NCBI GenBank assembly: GCA_963771545.1
Contig: CAVYTX010000003.1
Span: 682,001-746,000 of the forward strand
Length of the DNA: 64,000 nt
Reading direction: 5' to 3'
Source: CAKZLS01 sp963771545
GTDB lineage: Bacteria > Pseudomonadota > Alphaproteobacteria > Rhodospirillales > Defluviicoccaceae
Positions 57,786 to 64,000 of the stretch are shown here, piece by piece. Position 1 is the first letter of the stretch; each line of letters begins with the position of its first letter. A model generated the notes under the pieces. That model worked only from the letters and a program-made list of their open reading frames with translations, ran no database searches and had not been told where the DNA came from. The translations under genes were made by a program, and so were the position numbers.

Positions 57786-58093
57786 TACAGCACCTCGTCC
57801 AAAATCTGGTTCTTGAGTACGTCGAACTCGCGCCGTGCGCGATGAAAGTACACTCCGGTCAGCACCCAGTAGACGACGATCATCGCGACGCCGATCGGAA
57901 CGGCGATCGTAGTTGCCGCGCCCTCGGCGACCGGCGTCGCCAGCACTTTCGGGTCGAACCCGATGATAAGCACGAACGTGAAGAAGCTCACCAGGACGAT
58001 CGCGGCGAGCGACCAGGACAGCCGCCGCCGCCGCCTGACCAATTCCGGATACTTGCTGTTATTGCGAATTTTTTCATAGACAGAAGTAGACAT
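57785..58093 (-). CDS. yjcH: DUF485 family membrane protein (YjcH)
   Basis: 102 residues from MSTSVYEKIRNNSKYPELVR (GGAAGGAG upstream). Two transmembrane helices, SLAAIVLVSFFTFVLIIGF and TTIAVPIGVAMIVVYWVLTG, follow the basic RRRRRLSW segment. DUF485 proteins are encoded with ActP symporters and are thought to be small accessory subunits. Coupled to actP by the overlapping stop/start. Confidence 0.9.
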   Translation of the reverse strand: MSTSVYEKIRNNSKYPELVRRRRRLSWSLAAIVLVSFFTFVLIIGFDPKVLATPVAEGAATTIAVPIGVAMIVVYWVLTGVYFHRARREFDVLKNQILDEVL

Positions 58094-58244
58094 TTCTTCT
58101 CCTTCCCTGCGTGCTCCCCGACAAGGTTGCTTTGTTTTTCTAATCGGCGCGCGCTTCAAGATCTCGCGACACCCGACCACGCGGAGCGCCCCGCGGCGCC
58201 ACCTGGGCACGCGCCGCGGTAAACCCGGCTCGTTGGCGAAAGCC

Positions 58245-59441
58245 TCAAACTGCCTCGAAGATCCCCGCCGCGCCCATGCCGTGCCCGATGCACATCGTGA
58301 CCATGCCATACTTGAGCTTCTCCCGCTTTAGGGCATGGACGAGGGTCGCGGTCTTGACCGCGCCGGTCGCCCCGAGCGGATGGCCGGTGGCGATCGCGCC
58401 GCCAAGCGGGTTGATCTTCGACGGATCCAGTTCGCAGGTGCGGATCACCGCCAGAGACTGCGCGGCGAAGGCCTCGTTCAGCTCGATCCAGTCCAGGTCG
58501 TCCTGCTTCAGACCGGCCTTCTGGAGTGCGGCGGGAATTGCCTCGATCGGGCCGATGCCCATGATCTCGGGCGGCACGCCCTTCACCGCGAAACTTACGA
58601 AACGCGCCATCGGAGTGAGGTTGAACTGCTTGAGGATCTTCTCCGACACCAGCAGCACCGCGGCCGCGCTGTCCGACATCTGCGAGGAGTTGCCCGCCGT
58701 GACCGAACCGTTGGCGGCGAACACCGGTTTGAGCTTCGCCAGCTTCTCGAGATTGATGTCGGGGCGCACGCCTTCGTCGTCCTTGACGACGCGCTCGGTC
58801 TCCTTGACCTGGCCGGTGTCGAAATCCGGCACCCGCTTCTTGACGGTGTAGGGGGCGGTCTCGGCGTTAAACGTCCCATTTTGGATCGCCGCGATCGCCC
58901 GCCGGTGGGATTCCAGGGCGAACGCGTCCTGATCTTCGCGCGACACCTTCCACTGCTCGGCGACGTTCTCCGCGGTCAAGCCCATGCCCATGGCGATGCC
59001 GAGATTCTGCGGGTCATCGTAGACCGCCGGGTTGAGCACGATCTTGTTGCCCAGCATCGTGACCATGCTCATGGTTTCGGTGCCGCAACCGATCATAATG
59101 TCTTCGTCGCCGGTGCGGATGCGATCCGCCGCCATCGCCACCGCCTGCAGGCCGGACGAGCAGAAGCGATTGACTTGCACGCCGGGCACGCTCTTCGGCA
59201 GTCCGGCCATTATGGCGCCCAAGCGCGTGACGTTCAGTCCTTGCTCGGCCTCCGGCAGGGCGCAGCCTCCGATCACGTCGCCGATGAGCGCCGGATCGAG
59301 GGCCGGGGCCTGAGCCAGCACGGCCTTGATGGCGTGGGCCAGCATGTCATCCGGGCGCGTGGTCTTGAAGTAGCCGTTGCGCCGGCCGATGGGCAGTCGC
59401 GCGGCGGCGACGATGTATGCGTCTTGTAATTGCTTGCTCAT
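58245..59441 (-). CDS. fadA: acetyl-CoA acyltransferase (thiolase)
   Basis: 398 residues from MSKQLQDAYIVAAARLPIGR. Catalytic Cys94 in NRFCSSGLQAVAMAADRI, active-site His in GGAIATGHPLGATGA and the second Cys in CIGHGMGAAGIFE. Degradative thiolase of the FadA/FadI type, cleaving 3-ketoacyl-CoA. It lies 23 bp after the FadN-like gene, forming a beta-oxidation pair. The longer frame reading to 60203 is out-of-frame overlap with that gene. Confidence 0.93.
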   Translation of the reverse strand: MSKQLQDAYIVAAARLPIGRRNGYFKTTRPDDMLAHAIKAVLAQAPALDPALIGDVIGGCALPEAEQGLNVTRLGAIMAGLPKSVPGVQVNRFCSSGLQAVAMAADRIRTGDEDIMIGCGTETMSMVTMLGNKIVLNPAVYDDPQNLGIAMGMGLTAENVAEQWKVSREDQDAFALESHRRAIAAIQNGTFNAETAPYTVKKRVPDFDTGQVKETERVVKDDEGVRPDINLEKLAKLKPVFAANGSVTAGNSSQMSDSAAAVLLVSEKILKQFNLTPMARFVSFAVKGVPPEIMGIGPIEAIPAALQKAGLKQDDLDWIELNEAFAAQSLAVIRTCELDPSKINPLGGAIATGHPLGATGAVKTATLVHALKREKLKYGMVTMCIGHGMGAAGIFEAV

Positions 59442-59464
59442 GACAAATCCTCCTGGTCTTGCAT

Positions 59465-61849
59465 TCAGTTGCGCAGCGGTTTGCCGGTTTTCAGCATGTG
59501 CGCCATCCGTTGTTGCGTGGCCTCGGTCTGGGCGAGCGCTACGAACCGCTGGCGTTCCAGGGTCAGCAACCAGTCCTCGTCGACCAGCGTGCCCGGGTCG
59601 ACGTCGCCGCCGCACAACACCATCGCCGCCGCGTCCGAGACCGCGTAGTCGTGCGCGCTCATGAAGCCGCCTTCGCGCATGTTGACCAATTCCATGCGCA
59701 ACGTCGCCCGGCCGGGGGCGCCGATGACCTTGATCCCGCGCGCCGGCAGCGGCGGGTGATAACCGGCGTCGGAGAGCGCGCGCGCCTGCGTGATCGCGAC
59801 ATACGGCAGTTCGCGCGCATTGAACCGCACGATATCGCCCGCAAGCGCGTAACCCATCTCGCGGGCGCTGACCGCCCCGCGCGAGGTGACTCCGCGGATA
59901 ATGTTCCGGAACGCCCTCTGGATGTCTTCCCAGGGATCGTTCTGGGCGCGGCCTTGGGCGGCATCGGAAGCGCGCCGCACCATCTCCTTGCAGCCGCCGC
60001 CGGCGGGAATCAGCCCGACACCGGCTTCGACCAGTCCCAACTGGCTTTCCAGCGCCAGCACGCGGTGCGCGCAATGCATCACCACTTCCGCGCCGCCGCC
60101 GAAGGCCATGCCGTCGACCGCCGCGACCGTGGGCACCTGGGCATAGCGCAGCGCCTTGGTCGCGTCCTGGAAATGGGCGACGGCGCGATCGACGGCGTCC
60201 CAATTGCCGGCTTCCGTGAATTCAAGGAGCTCGGTGAGGTTCGCGCCGACCCCGAACGGCGCCGGGTGCCAGATCACCAGCCCATCGAAATCCGCCTCGG
60301 CCCGCGCCACCGCCTCATGGATGCCTTCGACCACGTCTTTCGAGAGCGCATGCATCTTGCTTTTGAAAGACAGGATCGCGATGCCCGCGTCGATTTTCGG
60401 CATCCGCCACAGGCGCACGCTATCGTTCTCGTGAAGCGTTTCCCCCTTGTCAAACGTCTCGCCGAGGATTGGGTCCGGGAACAGTTGGCGCTCGTAGACC
60501 GGGAGAGTGGATCGGCCCTTCAGCGTATCCTCGGCGGGCGAATACGCATCGCCGCCCTCATAGACGTTCTCACGCGCCATGACCCAAGCCGGAAGCGGCG
60601 TCTTGACCATTGCCTTCCCAGCGTCGATATCCTGCTGGATCGCCTCGGCCATCGCCTTCCAGCCGGCCGCCTGCCAGATCTCGAACGGGCCGACCGACCA
60701 AGCCCAGCCCCAGCGCATGGCGAAGTCGACATCGCGCACATTGTCGGCGATGTCGGATAGGTGGTAGGCGCTGTAGTGGAAGATGTCGCGCGTGGTCGCC
60801 CACAGAAATTGCGCGTGTTTATCCTGGCTGGCGCGCAGCTTCGCGAAACGCTCGGCCGGATCGGCGATCCGAAAGATCTCGGATACCTCGGCGGAAGCCT
60901 TGGCGCCGGAAGGCCGGTAGTCCTGGGACGCGAGATCCAGAACCTGGATGTCCTTGCCGGCCTTGCGGTAAATGCCGCCCCTGGTTTTGAGACCCAAGGC
61001 GCCTTTGGCGACCAGCCCGGCAAACCAGTCCGGGGCCTTGAAGTACTCCCGCCACGGATCATCGGGCAGCGTCTGATGCTGGACGTCCATGACGGTGGCA
61101 AGGGTGTCGAGCCCGATCATGTCGGCGGTGCGGAACGTGGCGCTGGGCGGGTGCTCGATCAGCCTCCCGGTCAAGGCATCCACCTCGTCCAAACCGAGGT
61201 CAAACGCCTTGGTATGGTGCATGACCGCCAAGATGGAGAACAGGCCGACCCGGTTGGCGACGAAGCTTTGGGTATCCTTGGCGCGCACGATATTCTTGCC
61301 GAGGCGGGATACCAGCCAGGATTCGATGTTGTCGAGCATCGCCGGGTCGGTCTGCTGGCCCGGAATCAACTCGACGAGGCTCATATAGCGCGGCGGGTTG
61401 AAGAAATGCATGCCGCAAAAATTCTTGCGCGCGGCGGCCAGGAGCAACTCGGCGAGCTTATTGATCGACAGTCCCGAGGTGTTCGACGCCACAATCCCGT
61501 CGGACCCGATGTGCGGCGCGATCTTCCGGTACAGGTCCTGCTTGATATTCCAGTCCTCGGCGACCGCCTCGATGATCAAGTCGCACGACGCCAGTTGCTC
61601 CAGATCCTTCTCGTAATAGCCCACATCGATATAGGCGCTTCGGTTCCGGGTGACGAACGCGCCCCGGTCGGTCTTGCTCAGCCCCGCGATGGCCTTGGCG
61701 GGGTCCGCGTTCGGGATCCCACTCTCTTCCGACATCCCGAATAGAACGACCGGGACGTCGGCATTGGCCAAATGCGCGGCGATGCGCGTGCCCATGACGC
61801 CGGTGCCCAGCACCGCCGCCTTGCGGATGAAGAAATGTTTCGAGCTCAT
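59465..61849 (-). CDS. 3-hydroxyacyl-CoA dehydrogenase/enoyl-CoA hydratase, FadN-like fusion
   Basis: 794 residues. The dehydrogenase domain comes first: NAD motif VLGTGVMGTRIAAHLANADV, CDLIIEAVAEDWNIKQDLY, IVASNTSGLSINKLAELL and FFNPPRYMSLVELIPG. The crotonase domain is C-terminal (GLVIWHPAPFGVGANL, VDGMAFGGGAEVVMHCAHRV, LGLVEAGVGLIPAGGG). This order is opposite to FadB and is the one in Bacillus FadN-type proteins. Together with the thiolase it performs the last three steps of beta-oxidation. Catalytic Glu of the hydratase is in LVEAGVGL. Confidence 0.9.
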   Translation of the reverse strand: MSSKHFFIRKAAVLGTGVMGTRIAAHLANADVPVVLFGMSEESGIPNADPAKAIAGLSKTDRGAFVTRNRSAYIDVGYYEKDLEQLASCDLIIEAVAEDWNIKQDLYRKIAPHIGSDGIVASNTSGLSINKLAELLLAAARKNFCGMHFFNPPRYMSLVELIPGQQTDPAMLDNIESWLVSRLGKNIVRAKDTQSFVANRVGLFSILAVMHHTKAFDLGLDEVDALTGRLIEHPPSATFRTADMIGLDTLATVMDVQHQTLPDDPWREYFKAPDWFAGLVAKGALGLKTRGGIYRKAGKDIQVLDLASQDYRPSGAKASAEVSEIFRIADPAERFAKLRASQDKHAQFLWATTRDIFHYSAYHLSDIADNVRDVDFAMRWGWAWSVGPFEIWQAAGWKAMAEAIQQDIDAGKAMVKTPLPAWVMARENVYEGGDAYSPAEDTLKGRSTLPVYERQLFPDPILGETFDKGETLHENDSVRLWRMPKIDAGIAILSFKSKMHALSKDVVEGIHEAVARAEADFDGLVIWHPAPFGVGANLTELLEFTEAGNWDAVDRAVAHFQDATKALRYAQVPTVAAVDGMAFGGGAEVVMHCAHRVLALESQLGLVEAGVGLIPAGGGCKEMVRRASDAAQGRAQNDPWEDIQRAFRNIIRGVTSRGAVSAREMGYALAGDIVRFNARELPYVAITQARALSDAGYHPPLPARGIKVIGAPGRATLRMELVNMREGGFMSAHDYAVSDAAAMVLCGGDVDPGTLVDEDWLLTLERQRFVALAQTEATQQRMAHMLKTGKPLRN

Positions 61850-61981
61850 CTGTGCCCTCCCTTTGTGACTTGATAACCTGCGTGGCGTTGCGGACGTCCC
61901 AATGCGTCCGCGTTCCGCGACCGCGCTCCATTCAGTGCGACCGCTCTACCCGCGGCCGAGTTTGCTTTCCGACCCGTTCAT

Positions 61982-62884
61982 TTACGTCGCGCCCTCGGTC
62001 GCCATCTCTTCCGGAGATAGGTAGCTAAAGACCTCCAATCCCCCGACATGGTACGCGGTGGTTAAGCCCACGGCGCTCGCGCCCATGTCCAGGTATTGAT
62101 CGATGTGCGCATGGATCGCGACCCCGCCGAGCCCGATAACCGCGACATTGTCCGGTAGCATGGCGCGAAACTGTCGAACCTGGCCAAGCGCGATGGGCCG
62201 CAGCATCTCGCCGCCCATCTGTCCGAAGGAATCGGTGCCGACGACCGAGCTGCCGTCGGGCTCGAGAAACAGTGTTTTTGGATAGGGTCCGCAGCATACG
62301 ACCGCAGTCACCGGGGCATCTCCGCCGGCGCCGATCGCCGCCGCCATGCTTTCGAGCACGGTGGGCTGCATCGGCGAGAACTTGAGCCATAGGCCGCCGC
62401 GTTTGCCGTGGAAACGAACGGCTGCCTCGCCGAGCAGATTGGAGAGCGCGGAGGGGTCGTCCGAAAACGTGTGCCTCACGCCTCTCGCGCTCAACAGGCA
62501 GGGCCAGACGAGATTCATTTCGACCACGTCCGCGCCGGCGGCGAAAGCGCGCTCGGCGAGATCCAGGTAGTCGTCGGCGTCGTTGCCCGCGACGTTCACC
62601 ACCAAGGGCTTCCCCGCTTCGCGCGCGGCGGCGGCCAACGCCGCAAGCTCCGTTTCCCACGCGGCCATCCCCGGATTCGGGAAGCCGAACCCGGTGACCG
62701 ACCGGGCGCCGTCGCACCAAAGCACGTCGCCGTTGTCCAGGCCGTAGGGCTCCGTGGTGATGCTGCCCACCACCAGCGCGGCGGACGGCGACGCGAGGAT
62801 TTTGCGCGCATCGTCGGGGAACTTGGCGCAGCCCGCGGCGAGGAACAACGGATTCTGTAATGAGATGTTGCCGATTTCGATCAC
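61982..62884 (-). CDS. dihydroorotate dehydrogenase-like flavoprotein
   Basis: 300 residues from a GTG at 62884 (TAGGAGAAACACC upstream). TIM-barrel FMN protein of the PyrD/DHOD superfamily: NPLFLAAGCAKFPDDARKIL, SITTEPYGLDNGD (FMN loop with residues aligned to D-P-R-P-G type), PLVVNVAGNDADDYLDLAE, GADVVEMNLVWPCL, LWLKFSPM with a Lys near the flavin, and VIGLGGVAIHAHIDQYLDMG. There is no partner electron-transfer subunit in view. Alternative members (dihydrouracil dehydrogenase) are possible. It is 10 bp after an alpha/beta hydrolase gene and may act in the same unit. Confidence 0.7.
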   Translation of the reverse strand: MIEIGNISLQNPLFLAAGCAKFPDDARKILASPSAALVVGSITTEPYGLDNGDVLWCDGARSVTGFGFPNPGMAAWETELAALAAAAREAGKPLVVNVAGNDADDYLDLAERAFAAGADVVEMNLVWPCLLSARGVRHTFSDDPSALSNLLGEAAVRFHGKRGGLWLKFSPMQPTVLESMAAAIGAGGDAPVTAVVCCGPYPKTLFLEPDGSSVVGTDSFGQMGGEMLRPIALGQVRQFRAMLPDNVAVIGLGGVAIHAHIDQYLDMGASAVGLTTAYHVGGLEVFSYLSPEEMATEGAT

Positions 62885-62894
62885 GGTGTTTCTC

Positions 62895-63753
62895 CTATTG
62901 AGCTTTTGGTATTGAACGGGCGCCGTCGAAGCGATCCGTGAGCGGTGCGAGAAAGTCCGCGAGCGCGCGGTTGAACTCGTTGGGCTTTTCCATCGGCAGC
63001 GCATGGTGCGAATTCGGGGATGACGACCATGCGGGCATTGGGCAGGCGATCGACGTAAGTCTGCTTCAATTCCACCGGCGAGTAGTCTTGATCCGCCGCG
63101 ATGAACAGCACCGGACAATGGATGTCGCCCAGGCGTTCGACCACGCCCCATCCCGCGAAGATTCCGCGCAGAGACGCGACGTAAACGCGTTTTTCGTTGC
63201 CCGCGATGCGCTCGACGAAGCCGCTGCGCAGATCCCCTTGCCCGGGCTCGGGGAACAGTCGTTTGGCGATCATTTTCGCCATCCTGCGCAATCCCAGCAC
63301 ATGGATGTACAGTAGCCGCACGTACAGCGGAACGCGCTGCTTGAAGGTCCGCGCCGGCACCTCCGGCCCGCTGTTGACAATGGTCATGCTCTTGACCAGC
63401 TTCGGCGCGTCCACCGCGAGCTGGAATGCCACCATGCCGCCGAGCGAAATTCCCATGACATGAACCGGGCCGGTCTCCAGCTTATCGAGCAAGGTCGCCG
63501 TGTCTTGAGCGAAGCCCCCGATGCCGTAGCCGTCGCGGGGCTTGGACGAACGTCCGTGGCCGCGCAGATCGAGGGCAATGACCCGATAGTCGCGGCGAAA
63601 GTACTCGATCTGCGGGCCCCAGTCCTCGCCGCAAGAGCCCAGCCCGTGGATCATCAGCAATGGCTCGCCTTCTCCGGCGATCTCGCAGTACAACCCGACG
63701 CCGTCGACGCGAACCCGGCGCGATTCGGTCCGGGCGGGGCTTTCGCCGGTCAC
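62895..63753 (-). pseudogene. alpha/beta hydrolase, one-base frameshift near the C-terminus
   Basis: About 285 residues from a GTG at 63753 (start uncertain). The fold is clear: LLMIHGLGSCGEDWGPQIEY (oxyanion HG), DLRGHGRSSKPRDG, nucleophile Ser in VHVMGISLGGMVAFQLAVDA, and acid Asp in VLFIAADQDYSPVE. At 63016-63019 four G residues stand where three would keep the frame (coding strand CCCCG AAT TCG CAC CAT). In the alternate frame the sequence continues NSHHALPMEKPNEFNRALAD, which includes the catalytic His, to a stop at 62895. As written the protein loses that His. It lies between a second hydrolase and the DHOD-like gene. Confidence 0.75.
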
Positions 63754-63826
63754 GGGCAACCCCCCGCGCAGCGCACCGCTTCTCCGGCAGTCACTTTGCA
63801 CTCCTTCATGCGATGACGCGGGGCGC

Positions 63827-64000
63827 TCATGCCGGCTCGCCCAGAAAGGCGTCGACCATCTCCGCCACCTCGTCGGCACACGTGAGAACGAACAAGTGAC
63901 CGCAGTCCACCAGCTTCAGGCGGGCATTCGGAATCCGGTTGGCGATCGTCTGCGCGCTCGTCGGCGATACGATCGGATCGTCCGTTCCATGGATGATCAG
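63827..64000 (-). CDS. C-terminal part of another alpha/beta hydrolase (cut by window edge)
   Basis: 57 residues read from the right edge to a TGA at 63827-63829. The sequence LIIHGTDDPIVSPTSAQTIA is the strand beta7/acid loop of alpha/beta hydrolases, and LKLVDCGHLFVLTCADEVA holds the catalytic His followed by the closing helix. The gene thus encodes a further hydrolase next to the frameshifted one; a tandem-duplicate relation is possible but the shared portion is too short to say. Confidence 0.65.
   Translation of the reverse strand: MIIHGTDDPIVSPTSAQTIANRIPNARLKLVDCGHLFVLTCADEVAEMVDAFLGEPA

Overview
The window (64 kb, high GC, no rRNA, no CRISPR, no complete insertion sequence) looks like chromosomal DNA of a sulfur-oxidising alphaproteobacterium, probably Rhodospirillales-like. 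This rests on an oxidative dsr cluster, aprBA with qmoABC, a VPLPA-CTERM protein, a phasin with a PhaR-type palindrome and a branched-chain amino acid ABC system. The placement is inference from gene content; no marker gene is present to prove it.

Region 1 (1-13.2 kb, mostly + strand) is mixed housekeeping and catabolic genes: a DHDPS-family aldolase, a large FAD/GcvT-fold demethylating dehydrogenase, a dihydroorotase, a GNAT enzyme, a VPLPA-CTERM secreted protein, a glutathione transferase, a 2Fe-2S ferredoxin, an AcuI/YhdH reductase split by a frameshift, a lipoprotein and tRNA-Met(CAT). Between 4.3 and 6.8 kb lies a patch of foreign and decayed material: an orphan DUF4157 (eCIS-core) protein, a REP-like hairpin, a frameshifted CopG-type antitoxin and a stranded C-terminal piece of a second DHDPS gene.

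Region 2 (13.3-41.1 kb) is a sulfur-oxidation island. An ArsR-family regulator resembling the sulfide sensors BigR/SqrR is followed, on the minus strand, by dsrABEFHCMKLJOPN-tusA-sqr-DUF1641 and by aprBA-qmoABC-sat. Together these encode sulfide and stored-sulfur oxidation to sulfite (Sqr, TusA, DsrEFH, DsrC, DsrAB, DsrL, DsrMKJOP) and sulfite oxidation to sulfate with substrate-level ATP (AprAB, QmoABC, Sat). About 250 bp upstream of dsrA and of aprB are visible copies of one another. The island continues with a small conserved protein, a tandem universal stress protein, a SulP transporter (frameshifted), and a cobA (siroheme pathway) gene reduced by two internal deletions.

Region 3 (41.1-64 kb, mostly minus strand) starts with a palindromic MITE-like element and continues with carbon and lipid metabolism. 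It holds a tightly coupled four-gene operon of unknown function (small helical protein, DUF362 protein, extended SDR, SRPBCC protein), a MaoC hydratase, an acyl-CoA ligase, a phasin and a crotonase. It also holds livHMG with a LivF fused to an N-terminal hemerythrin domain, an ActP/DUF485 acetate transport pair, a thiolase/FadN-type beta-oxidation pair, a DHOD-like flavoprotein and two alpha/beta hydrolases, the last one cut by the window edge.

Four otherwise well-conserved genes (yhdH/acuI, dsrM, sulP, an alpha/beta hydrolase) are each broken by one small indel, three of them in or next to C/G homopolymers. This pattern must be separated from sequencing error before biology is inferred.
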